From NCBI GenBank assembly GCA_016196035.1, contig JACPYM010000099.1, forward strand, positions 64,869-128,868: a stretch of 64,000 nt of DNA, read 5' to 3'. The notes below the pieces were generated by a model. That model was not told the origin of the DNA and searched no databases. It was given only the letters and a program-made list of their open reading frames with translations. Position 1 is the first letter of the stretch. Every line of letters begins with the position of its first letter. The position numbers were made by a program, and so were the translations under genes. The stretch comes from Acidobacteriota bacterium (lineage in GTDB: Bacteria > Acidobacteriota > Blastocatellia > RBC074). Of the stretch, positions 17,779 to 27,727 are shown piece after piece.

Positions 17779-17879
17779 TTTGGAGTGCGCGCGGCACAGG
17801 CCGCCGCTTTAGTAGTCCTTTGACTTGTAGCTAACGAAGGGCATACCAAAGCGGCGGCCTGTGCCGCGCGCACTCCAAA
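17779..17879. repeat. Perfect 32-bp inverted repeat between smpB and pepA
   Basis: Arms 17779-17810 and 17848-17879 are exact reverse complements over 32 bp (core GTGCGCGCGGCACAGGCCG) with a 37-bp loop. It could terminate smpB transcription, but no T-run follows. Its GC-rich core and position match the other junction palindromes. Confidence 0.9.
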
Positions 17880-17908
17880 GGCTTCGCCACCTTCTTTGTT
17901 TCTCCTCC

Positions 17909-18385
<477 letters not shown>

Positions 18386-18403
18386 TCAATGCAACTCTTC
18401 CTA

Positions 18404-18522
18404 GAATGAGGAAGAAGAGATTACAGAACAGACAGAAATAACGGAACACACAGAACCTCATAGCCAAGCTGCTCTCCGTCTGTTCGGTTATTTCCGTCTG
18501 TTCCGTAATCTCTCTTTCATTC
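18404..18522. repeat. Long inverted repeat between gpsA and smpB
   Basis: Arms 18404-18452 and 18480-18522 pair imperfectly over more than 40 bp (AGAGATTACAGAACAGACAG against CTGTCTGTTCCGTAATCTCT-like sequence, with short shifts). The unit ACAGACAGAA is partly repeated, so this may be a decayed short-period tandem repeat. Confidence 0.75.
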
Positions 18523-18528
18523 GTTACG

Positions 18529-19530
18529 TTATGTTTCGGCTTTGAGTGGGCGCTCCATCAATTCCAGTTCCAATTCGCGCGGCGTCTTACCTTCATACAA
18601 CATTTGATAAACGCCTGTGGTAATCGGCATCTCGACGTTTAGCCGCTGGGCCAACAAATAGGCCGCTTGTGCTGTCTTGACGCCTTCGGCGACTGCGCGT
18701 GTCTCACTCAAAATTTCAGTCAGTGTGCGCCCGCGTCCCAATTCAAACCCGACGCGGCGGTTGCGCGACAATTGGCCGAAGCAGGTCAGCACCAAATCGC
18801 CCAAGCCCGCCAAGCCCGCCAGTGTTTCAGACCGTCCACCCATTGCCACGGCCAGCCGCGTCATTTCGGCCAGCCCTCGCGTCACCAGCGCCGCCGCGCT
18901 ATTGTAGCCCAGCCCCAGCCCATTCACCGCGCCGGTGGCAAGCGCCATGACATTTTTGAGCGCGCCGCCCAGCTCAACGCCAATCACATCATCGTTGGTG
19001 TAAACGCGAAAGCGCGGCGCGGCAAAGGCTGCTTGCACGGCGGCGGCGGCGGCGCTTTCACGCGCAGCCGCGACGATGGCGCACGGTTCATCGCGCGCGA
19101 CTTCGTGGGCGAAGCTCGGCCCCGACAGCATGACGTAACGCGGCGCAAAGCGCGGTTGCAACGTCGCGCTCACAACTTCTTCCATCCGCTGTTGCGTTTC
19201 AATCTCAAGGCCCTTGGTGGCATTGGCAAAGATCATGTGCGGCTGGGCGTGCGGCGCGAGTTGCGTATAGACCGCGCGGCAGACGTGCGACGGCACGACC
19301 GTCACGACGATTTCCGCTCCGTGCAAAGCCGCGTCCAATTCGGCCACGGGTTCGATCTTGTTTGGCAGCACGAAGCCGGGCAAGTAAACGGTGTTTTCAC
19401 GATGATGATGTAGCGCTTCGACAACTTCGCGGCTGTGCGCCCAGAGCTTGACCACCTGGCCCGCGCGCGCGGCGACCAGGGCCAGCGCGGTGCCCCAACT
19501 GCCTGCTCCGATGATGGCGACGTTTTTCAT
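18529..19530 (-). CDS. gpsA: Glycerol-3-phosphate dehydrogenase [NAD(P)+]
   Basis: A 333-residue enzyme that reduces dihydroxyacetone phosphate to sn-glycerol 3-phosphate for phospholipid synthesis. The N-terminal Rossmann motif is MKNVAIIGAGSWGTALALVA. ANATKGLEIE, LSGPSFAHEVA and the C-terminal domain with VELGGALKNVMALATGAVNG (catalytic lysine) and AGLGDLVLTCFGQLSRNRRV are all intact. Length and ends agree with the family. It is on the same strand as smpB downstream; a hairpin at 19563-19621 separates it from the TonB-receptor genes upstream. Confidence 0.97.
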   Translation of the reverse strand: MKNVAIIGAGSWGTALALVAARAGQVVKLWAHSREVVEALHHHRENTVYLPGFVLPNKIEPVAELDAALHGAEIVVTVVPSHVCRAVYTQLAPHAQPHMIFANATKGLEIETQQRMEEVVSATLQPRFAPRYVMLSGPSFAHEVARDEPCAIVAAARESAAAAAVQAAFAAPRFRVYTNDDVIGVELGGALKNVMALATGAVNGLGLGYNSAAALVTRGLAEMTRLAVAMGGRSETLAGLAGLGDLVLTCFGQLSRNRRVGFELGRGRTLTEILSETRAVAEGVKTAQAAYLLAQRLNVEMPITTGVYQMLYEGKTPRELELELMERPLKAET

Positions 19531-19562
19531 TGCTCAGCCCACCCTTGTCGAATGACGGCAGG

Positions 19563-19621
19563 TTAGAACACACAACGGCGGTGCGACAAGCTGAACGCTC
19601 GCCGCACCGCCGTTGTGTGTT
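19563..19621. terminator. Hairpin between TonB-receptor gene and gpsA
   Basis: Arms of about 20 bp (AACACACAACGGCGGTGCG and its complement) with a loop of about 18 bp. The T-rich end (TTGTTTATT) is on the plus-strand side, so as a terminator for the minus-strand receptor gene it lacks a good U-tract. It may be a terminator or another junction palindrome. Confidence 0.6.
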
Positions 19622-19643
19622 GTTTATTCAGTTTGAAACCGGA

Positions 19644-22600
19644 CTAGAACTTCAGCTTCAACGCGAACTGAATCACACGCGCCGCTTCCCCCGTCTGAAT
19701 GATCGTTTGGGTAGTCGGCGGAGCGACCGACGCGCAGCACGTCTGACCGAACGTCGTCGCCAGAATGCTCGGCGAACCGGTTGAGGCGTCACGCGGGTTG
19801 TCGAAGTTCGTGTGGTTGAGCGCGTTGAACAGCTCCGCGCGGAAATCGAGCTTGAAGCGCTCGGTCAACTGGAACGCTTTGTTAATGCCCAGATCAACGT
19901 TCCAATAGCCCGGCGAGATAAAGATGTTGCGGCCTGAGCCGTCCGCGCCTGCGGCGGGAATGGCAAAGGCGCTGGCGTCGGCAAAGACCACCGGGCCGGC
20001 AACACCGGCTTTATCTTGCAACTTCGCTTCAACCGGCTTGATAACCAAAGCGCGTGAGTCGTGCGAGTTGTCCAAGGTTCTGACATTGCTGCGCACGGAG
20101 AACGGTTCGCCCGACATCTTGGTGTAGATGCCGTTCAGGCTCCAGCCGCCCACGATCATATTGGCAACCCCGTTATGCGGATCGAGCCATTTGCCCTTGC
20201 CAAACGGCGCTTCCCAGACGCCATTGACCGTCAGCACGTGCGTCCGGTCGAAGTCGGAACGTGCCCGCTCGTTGCGCCAGTCACGAATGGTGGTCGGCGC
20301 GCGTGAACTGGTCGTGGACAAGCCGCCGCCCGAAGACGCGCCCACCGGATCAAACGATTGGTCGTCAATGGATTTGGCAAACGTGTAAGCCATCCCGAAC
20401 AGGAAACCTTTCTCGAAGCGTTTGCGCAGCGTGAATTGCGCCGCGTGGTAGTAAGAATCGCCGCCGGCGTCAATGTAGGTGATGATGCCGAACTGCTGAT
20501 TCGGGCGCAGCTTCAGCGCCAGTGTCGTTTGCTCGATGCGCCCGGCGGTACTGCCCACGCCGCCCTGCTGCAATTCGGTGATCGTCGTGCCGGAATTGAC
20601 GAAGGCTTGCGTGAGCGGGCCTTTCGGGCTGTTCGCAATCGTCGTCGGATAGTTGACGATAGAAATCAACTGGCCGCCGCTGCAACCCGGTTTGGTGGTA
20701 TCGAGCGTCGCCGTGCCATCGGGGGTGCAGTTCTTGGCAATGTTCGCCTGCATCGCCCGGAAGTCGTTCAGGATCGGCGCGCCGTCAATCTGGTTGATGT
20801 CATAAGCCCGTTGCAGGTGCGTGCCACGCCGGCCAATGTAGGCCGCTTGCCCCACGAAGCCTTTCGGCAATTCGTATTGCATGCTCAGATTCCACTGATG
20901 CACCGTCGGCATTTGATAATTCGGATCAAAGGCCGCGACGGGCGAGGCATTGCTCAGCAAGGTGGCCGGCGGCGTGAAGAAGGATGACGGTTTGGTCGTC
21001 GGCGCCGCCAGCGCCAGCGGGAAGCCCTCGCCAAGACGCTTATCCGACGGCACTGCCGCACAACCCGGCGTGGGCGCGATGCCGACCGTTGACACACAGG
21101 TCGTGACCAGTCCCGGCGGGCGGCCCATGACCGCCGTCACCTGGAATGACGAGACCGGATCGAAGGCGATGCCGTAACCGCTGCGAATCACGAACTTGTT
21201 GCTCTTGCCCGGACTCCAAGCAATGCCCAGGCGCGGGCCAAAGGCGAGGTCGTGATCGCCGTTATAAAAGCTCTTGCCCTTGCCATACGTTACCAATCCC
21301 TGTGAACCGTCAATTGGCTGCTGGGCGATGTAGACACGGCCAGCGGCTTCTTTCGGTGTGCTATTCAGCTCCATGCGCACGCCATAGTTGATGGTCAGAT
21401 TCGGACGCAGCTTCCATTCATCCTGCCCATAAGCGTTGTACTGCTTGATGCGCGTGCCTACGTCAAAGAGCGAGACCTTGCCGTTGGCGACGAAGGGCAG
21501 GAAGGTATCGCTCTTGATGTCGCCGATGAAAACCTGGGTCAGCCGCGCCGGAATGCCCAGCACATCGTTGACCGTACCGCGCAGCCGGGTCAGGTCGGTC
21601 GCATTGATGCCCGTCGTCGCGCCCAATGTCGGCGGCAAGACCGTGGCGCTGAACGAAAGCGAGGGCGTCACGTTGATGCCGCCCGGCTGGCCGCGTTGAT
21701 CGTTGTGCTGATAAAACCGAATGTTGAGGCCCGCGCCGATCTGATGCGCGCCATGCACGATGCCCACGTTATCCAGCAGTTGCGGCGTCGTCACGCCCCG
21801 CGCCGTGCGCGGCGTATTGATAAAGGGCGTGCTGGCGTTATTGAAATTTCCGCTATTGGCAAACGGCAGCGTATTCGGGAAATCCGGATTGGCTTCGCCT
21901 TGCGTGAAGAGGAAGAAGAAGCGCGAAAAGCCAATGATCAATTCATTGTTGATCGAGGGCGTCAGTTGCGAACGCCAGCCTAACGAGAGGTTTTTCGACG
22001 CGCGGTAAACTTCGCCGAGCGGCGCGAAACCGGGGAAGACCTGCGGGCGGCCATTGAGCGGGTCGCCCTTGCGGGTGTTCTGATCGGCATAGAGGAAGCG
22101 GCCAAAGATGGAATTTTTGGCGTTGAGCGTGTGGTCAATGCGCGCCGCCCAATTCGGCCCTTGATTTTCTGTCGGCGGATTCCAGGCGTAAGTCGCCGTG
22201 TTCAACCCATCGCCGACTGCATAATCGTTCGGCTTCGGATAGGAACTGAACAGCTTGGCGACGGTCGGGTCAATCCCGATTTTGCGCGGGTCATTGGCAA
22301 ACATGTCGTAACTGGCGACGCAGTTCAGTTCAGTCGCGCTGACACAGTCATGCACGCCGGCGGCATACGCGCCCGTGCGCCGGTCAACCAGCAAGGGGCT
22401 GTTATTGGTGATTGCCACTCCATTAATCCTAAACGGATTGGCCGCATCGGCTTTGAAGTAGCGGTATTTGCCCGCCAGTGCGCTTGGTGTGTAAATCGTC
22501 GGAAAACCAAACGTCTGATCAATCGGCTGGGTGAATTTCACTTTCTGGCCCTGCCAACTGCCAAAGAAGAAGGTCTTGTTTTTGATGATCGGGCCGCCGC

Positions 22601-23468
22601 CTTCCAAACCGTATTGGTGCAGCTTGACCTCGGGTTTTTGCGTGCCGCGCGCATTGGCGAAAAAGTCGTTGGCATTGAGCGCGGTGTTGCGGGCAAATTC
22701 CCAGACGGTGCCATGATAATCGTTCGACCCGCCGCGCGTCGCAATCGAGACCGAAGCGCCGCTGTTGCGCCCTTCTTCCGCCGTCGCGTTGTTGGTCGTG
22801 ACCTTGTATTCCTGAATGTTGTCAGGGTTGATGCGGTAGAGGTTTGAAACCGGATTGGGCACCGTGGATTCATTCGCCTCGATACCGTCAATCGTCACGT
22901 TATAAGCGCGGTCGCGCGAGCCATTGACGTGAATGCCAGAGCCGATGCCGCCGAATGAACGCTGTGTCACGCCCGGTTCAAGCGTAATGAGAATGAGCGG
23001 ATTGCGCCCGTTGAGCGGCAAAGCCTCAATCGCCTTTTGCGAGACGACGTTGCCGATGGTGGCGTTAGAGGTTTGCAGCCGTTCGTAACCGCCCTCGATG
23101 TTGACGATTTCGCTGGCCTGCCCGACTTCGAGCACGGCGTCCACCACGAGCGGCGTGCCGACTTCGAGCACGTTGCCGGTCTTGTTGATCGTCTTGAAGC
23201 CCTTCATCTCGACGCTGACGGTGTATTTGCCGACAGGCAGCGAAGGAAACGTAAAGAGTCCTGCGCCAGTCGTGGTTTGGTTGTAGGTCACGCCGGTCGC
23301 TTCATCCTTGATGGTGACTTTGGCGCCCGGCACCAATGCTCCTGTGGCATCGGTAATGGTGCCGCTAATGCGCGAACTGCTGGTTTGCGCCCAGGCGTTG
23401 AGGCTGACCAGCGCCAGGACTGCCAGCAACGCAAATAAGTTGGCGAAAAGATGATTCTTTTTCATCAT
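19644..23468 (-). CDS. Oar-like TonB-dependent outer-membrane receptor 1
   Basis: About 1274 residues from the ATG pair at 23468/23465 (AAGGAG just upstream). A signal peptide (MMKKNHLFANLFALLAVLAL to about residue 27) precedes a carboxypeptidase-regulatory-like domain (SSRISGTITDATGALVPGAK; residues 28-115). A plug region of about 125-270 follows (EALPLNGRNPLILITLEPGV, HVNGSRDRAYNVTIDGIEAN), then a long beta-barrel ending in QFALKLKF with the terminal aromatic residue of outer-membrane proteins. This is the typical acidobacterial 'TonB-dependent receptor, carboxypeptidase regulatory-like' class, often amplified in these genomes and suspected in glycan or peptide uptake; the ligand is unknown. 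A second receptor gene lies immediately upstream, and the pair probably arose by duplication followed by strong divergence. Confidence 0.93.
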   Translation of the reverse strand: MMKKNHLFANLFALLAVLALVSLNAWAQTSSSRISGTITDATGALVPGAKVTIKDEATGVTYNQTTTGAGLFTFPSLPVGKYTVSVEMKGFKTINKTGNVLEVGTPLVVDAVLEVGQASEIVNIEGGYERLQTSNATIGNVVSQKAIEALPLNGRNPLILITLEPGVTQRSFGGIGSGIHVNGSRDRAYNVTIDGIEANESTVPNPVSNLYRINPDNIQEYKVTTNNATAEEGRNSGASVSIATRGGSNDYHGTVWEFARNTALNANDFFANARGTQKPEVKLHQYGLEGGGPIIKNKTFFFGSWQGQKVKFTQPIDQTFGFPTIYTPSALAGKYRYFKADAANPFRINGVAITNNSPLLVDRRTGAYAAGVHDCVSATELNCVASYDMFANDPRKIGIDPTVAKLFSSYPKPNDYAVGDGLNTATYAWNPPTENQGPNWAARIDHTLNAKNSIFGRFLYADQNTRKGDPLNGRPQVFPGFAPLGEVYRASKNLSLGWRSQLTPSINNELIIGFSRFFFLFTQGEANPDFPNTLPFANSGNFNNASTPFINTPRTARGVTTPQLLDNVGIVHGAHQIGAGLNIRFYQHNDQRGQPGGINVTPSLSFSATVLPPTLGATTGINATDLTRLRGTVNDVLGIPARLTQVFIGDIKSDTFLPFVANGKVSLFDVGTRIKQYNAYGQDEWKLRPNLTINYGVRMELNSTPKEAAGRVYIAQQPIDGSQGLVTYGKGKSFYNGDHDLAFGPRLGIAWSPGKSNKFVIRSGYGIAFDPVSSFQVTAVMGRPPGLVTTCVSTVGIAPTPGCAAVPSDKRLGEGFPLALAAPTTKPSSFFTPPATLLSNASPVAAFDPNYQMPTVHQWNLSMQYELPKGFVGQAAYIGRRGTHLQRAYDINQIDGAPILNDFRAMQANIAKNCTPDGTATLDTTKPGCSGGQLISIVNYPTTIANSPKGPLTQAFVNSGTTITELQQGGVGSTAGRIEQTTLALKLRPNQQFGIITYIDAGGDSYYHAAQFTLRKRFEKGFLFGMAYTFAKSIDDQSFDPVGASSGGGLSTTSSRAPTTIRDWRNERARSDFDRTHVLTVNGVWEAPFGKGKWLDPHNGVANMIVGGWSLNGIYTKMSGEPFSVRSNVRTLDNSHDSRALVIKPVEAKLQDKAGVAGPVVFADASAFAIPAAGADGSGRNIFISPGYWNVDLGINKAFQLTERFKLDFRAELFNALNHTNFDNPRDASTGSPSILATTFGQTCCASVAPPTTQTIIQTGEAARVIQFALKLKF

Positions 23469-23515
23469 TGCTCCTTCCAGATACAGATTGAATTTGAATT
23501 CTCGAAAAAGAGAGC

Positions 23516-23547
23516 AGCCAGACAGCACCAACCGATGCTGCCTGGCT
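23516..23547 (-). terminator. Rho-independent terminator after receptor gene 2
   Basis: Stem arms AGCCAGGCAGCA / TGCTGTCTGGCT around a short loop, followed on the minus strand by CTCTCTTTTTC. It lies between the stop codon of the upstream receptor (23582) and the start of receptor 1, so receptor 1 likely has its own promoter or relies on readthrough. Confidence 0.7.
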
Positions 23548-23581
23548 GAGCACAAGCTACGAAAAAGGCCGGAGCCAATCG

Positions 23582-26500
23582 CTAGAAATTGATCTTGCCG
23601 GAGAACTGAATACGCCGGGCCGCGCTATTCACACTGTCGTTGATGCGTCCAAAAATCGTGGACGTCAACGTCGCGGTCGGCGCGGCAAATGACGGCGTGT
23701 TAGTGAAGTTCCGGGCATCCACCCGCAGGTCGAAGTTGAACCGTTCCGTCAGGCGGAAGTTCTTGCTCAGCGAAATGTCCGTTTGGAAGTAACGCGGTTC
23801 GAGGAAGAAATTCCGGCCCGTGTTGCCGATGGAACCGGGCGCGGGCGCGCTAAATTTGGCGCGTGACGTGGCGTCGAACCAGAAGTTCTTACCGCTTTCA
23901 ACGACGAGCTTGCCTTCGTTGCGCGAGCAGCCGTTGCAATCCGCCAGCGAATTCACCACGTTGCTGAACGTCGTCAGGCCCGAATACACCGTGAAGGGGC
24001 GGCCCGAAGTGACCGTCAACGTCCCCGCCAGTTGCCAGCCGCCAATGACGGTGTCAAGACTGCGGTGAAGGCCCGAAAAGAACTTGCGTCCGTTGCCGAA
24101 GGGCAGTTGATAAACGTAGGTGCCTTGCAACGAGTGGCGGCGGTCAAAATCCGACCACGCATAATTCAGGCGGCGGTTGGCGTTGTTGAACGGCGTGCTC
24201 GAAGCGGATTGATTATTGGCCGTCGAAACCGTGCTGAAGGTGGGATCCCACGAACGGTTGTCCAGGGATTTCGCCAGCGTATACCCGAGCTGGAAACTAT
24301 TCCCGCCACGCACTGTACGCCGCAGGATGACTTCGAGGGCGTGATAGTTGGAATAGTCGCTGCTATCAAAGACATTCAACCCGCCGGTGAATTGCGAGAA
24401 CGGTTGCAACAGCGAGCTAAAGCCGTTGATGTCCAACAGCCGTTGGTTCAATTGCGCGCTCGTGCAAACGCCCGCCGTGACGTTGGCCGCGACGCACAGC
24501 CGTTGCGAAACATTGACCGCCAAGGCCGCCACGCTGCCCTGCGTCAACGCGGTAGTGTTCAAGGTGCGGAATAACGCGGTGCCCGCGTTGTTCGCCGCAT
24601 TGCCCGTCAACAACAAATTGATCAGCGGACTGTTGTACGTCGTGCTATTGCGCACGCCGTTAAAAGCATCGAGGAAGCTTTCGCTTTGACCGGAGACTTT
24701 GGCGTTGATGTTCACCTGATTGGCGTTGTAACCGCCCGTCAAATGCGCGCCATGCTTGCCGATGTAATTGATCTCGACCACCATCTGTTTCGCGATTTCT
24801 TTCTGGTAGCTGAGCGACCACGAATGCACTTGCGGAAATTGGAAGTCGGGGTCGAACACGTTGATCGAACTGGTGCTGAAGGCCGCTGGCTGGCGCAAGG
24901 CGTCCGGCGTGGACGAAGGAACCAGCGCCGCAATGACCGGCGCTACGTTGCGGAACAAACCGCCACCTTGTCCGAACGCGGCGTTCGTCGCGCCCAAGGC
25001 ATTGCCGGGAATGTTCTGAAAGACATTCGCGCCCAGCAACTGCGACGCCAGCCGGTCAGAGGCGATGCGGTAATTGCCGCGAATCGAAGTCTTGCCCGAC
25101 TTGAACGGGTCCCAGGCAAAGCCGATGGAGGGCAGGATTTTCTTGAAATCGTTTTTGAACAAACTGCCCGGCACCCATTTCAGCGCGTTCGTGCCGGCAT
25201 TGCCCAGCGTAAAGGGCAGATTCGGCACCAAAATCGGGCGGCCATCAGAACGCGGATTCAATTTCACTTCCCAGCGCACCCCCAGATCAACGACGAAGTT
25301 GGGGCGCATGCGCCAACTGTCCTGCCCATAAAAATCCAGTTCAGGATAGTTGGCGGTGAAATTCCAGCGCGTGCCCAACGGCGCAAACTGGCTGGGGTTG
25401 TTCGGATCGGACACAAAGGCCTGGGCGACGCTGCTGACGCGGCCCAACTGATCGTTGATGGTATTTTGCAGGCGCGTCAAATCAGTCGCATTGATGCCGG
25501 TCGCGCTCGACACAGGCAGGTTAAAGCCCGTATAGCCCGCCGCGCCGCCCAGGCTCACCGTCGGTTCCAGCCCGATGCCCGCGACCGACGAACGGTCGTC
25601 CGTGTGGCGGCCATAACGGAAATTCAAGCCCGTCTTGATGACGTGCGGCGAATAATCGAGCGTGACGTTGTCAATGAATTGCCAGGTGCGCAGCTTGCGC
25701 GCATTGCTGATGAAATTGGTGTTGGCCGTCGCCACGTTGATAAACGAAAACGAAGCGGCGGGGTCGGGTTGCGGGGTGTTAAACGCAAAAGCGAACTTGT
25801 TCAAGCCCAGGACGAATTCGTTGATCAGGTGCGTGGTCGGATTCCAGCGATAGTTGATCGCCAGATTTTTCGGGTTGCGGAAGGTGTCCACCAGGTTCGG
25901 CGAAGTCGGGAAGATCGGACGCCCGCCGTTGGCCGAATCGCCAAAGGTGTTTTGCGCGCCTTGCGCATAGCGGACATAGATGGTGTTGCGCTCGTTCAGC
26001 GTGTAATCAACCTTGGTGACGAAGTCGTACTGTTTCTCGTGTTGCGGCGAGCCGAAGTTGAAACCCGCCGTATTGAGTCCGTCGCCCGTGTTGAAATTGT
26101 TCGGCAGCGGTTGCGCGTTGAGGGCGGCCAGCAAGGTCGTATCGCGCGTGATGTTCGCCGGATTGTTGGCGATGTTGTAGGTGGCGAGGCAGAGCGTCGT
26201 GACCGTCGCGGAACAGGCCGGCACAAGCGCGTTGCCGCTGGCGTCCACCGCCGGTGTGGCTGAGCCATTCGGCGCATTGGCGCGGCCTACGACATAGCGG
26301 TAGACGCCGTCGCGCGCCGCTTGCGTATAGACCGTGCGCGTCACCAGCGCCGTGTCGTAAGCGCGCAGCAATTGCAGGTTGCCGAAATAGAACAGCTTGT
26401 TTTTGATGATCGGGCCGCCGATGCCGCCGCCGAAGATGTGCTGGACGAATTGATCTTTGGGCAGGTTGTTGATGTTGCCGGTGTAGCTCTTGGCGTTGAA

Positions 26501-27292
26501 ACGCGGCGTTTGATAATACTCAAAGGCGTTGCCGTGAATCTGATTGCTGCCCGACCGCGTCACCAGCGTCACTTGCGCGCCGCTGCTGCGTCCGAATTCC
26601 GCTGTGGCATTGGCGGTCACGAGTTGGAATTCCTGCAAGGAATCCGGGTTCGGACGCAAGGGCGTGAAATTCGACCCACCCGCGCTCGTCTCGTTGATGT
26701 CCACGCCATCCAGCGTGAAATTGAAAGCGCGGTCACGCGAACCGTGCACGTTCACGCCGCCGCCCGTATTGCCGCCCACCACGACGCCCGGTTGAAAGTT
26801 GAGCAAGTCGAGCGGATTGCGTCCGCGCGTACCAACGATGGGCAAACTTTCCAGCGATTTCTGGTTGATCGTGCTGCCGATGTTGCCCGAACTGCTGGTT
26901 TGCACCACATCCGCCGTGGCTTCGACGGTCACTTGCGACGAGACTTCGCCCACTTGCATGGCGACATTCACCGTCGCGGGCTGATTGATTTGCGCGACGT
27001 TGTTGTTGGAAACGAATTTCTTGAAGCCGGTTTTTTCCACCGTGACCTGATACGTCCCCGCCTGGATCAGATCAAAGGCATAAGCGCCCGTGTCGCTCGT
27101 TTGGGTCTTAAACGAAATGTTGGTGGCTTCGTTCGTCAACGTCACCGTCGCCCCGGGAACGGCCGCACCGCTTTGATCCGTCACCGTGCCGGTCAAGCGT
27201 GAGGTCGTGCCCTGCGCCAGCAGCACGCTCGAACCCAACATTGCGAAAAGGGCGCTCAGCAGCGTGCTGAGCAGTAAACTTTTTTGTCTCAT
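23582..27292 (-). CDS. Oar-like TonB-dependent outer-membrane receptor 2
   Basis: About 1236 residues from ATG 27292 (MRQKSLLLSTLLSAL), which follows GGAGAACTT. Signal peptide to about residue 27, then the carboxypeptidase-regulatory-like domain (TSRLTGTVTDQSGAAVPGAT), then the plug (SLPIVGTRGRNPLDLLNFQP, VHGSRDRAFNFTLDGVDINE, EFGRSSGAQVTLVTRSGSNQ) and a long beta-barrel ending in IQFSGKINF. It is in the same class as the receptor downstream (19644) and the one at 37891; the conserved phrases NGSRDRAYN / HGSRDRAFN show homology. No TonB box can be picked out with confidence. No SusD partner or regulatory gene is present nearby. Confidence 0.93.
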   Translation of the reverse strand: MRQKSLLLSTLLSALFAMLGSSVLLAQGTTSRLTGTVTDQSGAAVPGATVTLTNEATNISFKTQTSDTGAYAFDLIQAGTYQVTVEKTGFKKFVSNNNVAQINQPATVNVAMQVGEVSSQVTVEATADVVQTSSSGNIGSTINQKSLESLPIVGTRGRNPLDLLNFQPGVVVGGNTGGGVNVHGSRDRAFNFTLDGVDINETSAGGSNFTPLRPNPDSLQEFQLVTANATAEFGRSSGAQVTLVTRSGSNQIHGNAFEYYQTPRFNAKSYTGNINNLPKDQFVQHIFGGGIGGPIIKNKLFYFGNLQLLRAYDTALVTRTVYTQAARDGVYRYVVGRANAPNGSATPAVDASGNALVPACSATVTTLCLATYNIANNPANITRDTTLLAALNAQPLPNNFNTGDGLNTAGFNFGSPQHEKQYDFVTKVDYTLNERNTIYVRYAQGAQNTFGDSANGGRPIFPTSPNLVDTFRNPKNLAINYRWNPTTHLINEFVLGLNKFAFAFNTPQPDPAASFSFINVATANTNFISNARKLRTWQFIDNVTLDYSPHVIKTGLNFRYGRHTDDRSSVAGIGLEPTVSLGGAAGYTGFNLPVSSATGINATDLTRLQNTINDQLGRVSSVAQAFVSDPNNPSQFAPLGTRWNFTANYPELDFYGQDSWRMRPNFVVDLGVRWEVKLNPRSDGRPILVPNLPFTLGNAGTNALKWVPGSLFKNDFKKILPSIGFAWDPFKSGKTSIRGNYRIASDRLASQLLGANVFQNIPGNALGATNAAFGQGGGLFRNVAPVIAALVPSSTPDALRQPAAFSTSSINVFDPDFQFPQVHSWSLSYQKEIAKQMVVEINYIGKHGAHLTGGYNANQVNINAKVSGQSESFLDAFNGVRNSTTYNSPLINLLLTGNAANNAGTALFRTLNTTALTQGSVAALAVNVSQRLCVAANVTAGVCTSAQLNQRLLDINGFSSLLQPFSQFTGGLNVFDSSDYSNYHALEVILRRTVRGGNSFQLGYTLAKSLDNRSWDPTFSTVSTANNQSASSTPFNNANRRLNYAWSDFDRRHSLQGTYVYQLPFGNGRKFFSGLHRSLDTVIGGWQLAGTLTVTSGRPFTVYSGLTTFSNVVNSLADCNGCSRNEGKLVVESGKNFWFDATSRAKFSAPAPGSIGNTGRNFFLEPRYFQTDISLSKNFRLTERFNFDLRVDARNFTNTPSFAAPTATLTSTIFGRINDSVNSAARRIQFSGKINF

Positions 27293-27619
27293 AAGTTCTC
27301 CTGATAACCTCGCCAAGTCAGCGAAGAGGATGATTCCGTCCGGTATGCGCTTACTGATTCGTAACTGTAGTGAGTATTTTTGACAACCGTAAAGAAAAAG
27401 CGAGGCAAGTATTATTCCGGCTGGCAGGCAATTGCAAATTTCTGGCTAAGTCCCTCGTTCTTCAGATGTAAGACTGTCACGCATGGCAAAAACCGGGGCT
27501 TGCAACCACGCCCCGTCCAAAAATCCCAAAGCCGCATCCGAAAAAATGGAGCAAGCGGGCGCAGCTAAACTTGCGATGAACTCAGGGTCTGCTGCTTCTT
27601 CATCAGCAAGCGCGTCCTT
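27293..27619. other. Leader region upstream of receptor gene 2
   Basis: About 330 bp between a family A palindrome and the receptor start. No gene is supported; short plus-strand frames here have no domain content. The AT-richer stretch at 27350-27425 is the likeliest place for the receptor promoter, but no clear -35/-10 pair was identified. Confidence 0.4.
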
Positions 27620-27727
27620 CCTGGGTACGCACCGCTTCCAGCGTGCAGTCTTGGCCGCAGACGGTTACCTGCCGGTAGGAGGGTTGTAACTGCCAAGACT
27701 GCACGCTGGAAGCAGTGCGTACCCAGG
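27620..27727. repeat. Palindromic element, family A (copy 2)
   Basis: Arms 27620-27654 and 27693-27727 pair over 35 bp with one or two mismatches and share the outer and inner sequence of copy 1 (CCTGGGTACGCACCGCTTCC). The right end directly touches the stop codon of the beta-propeller gene, so on the minus strand TGA is followed at once by CCTGGG, exactly as at pepA. Confidence 0.92.

Noticed and set aside
24686-26263. 525-residue plus-strand frame
   Set aside because: Antisense to TonB-dependent receptor 2; Arg/Asp-rich composition typical of a complementary-frame artefact.
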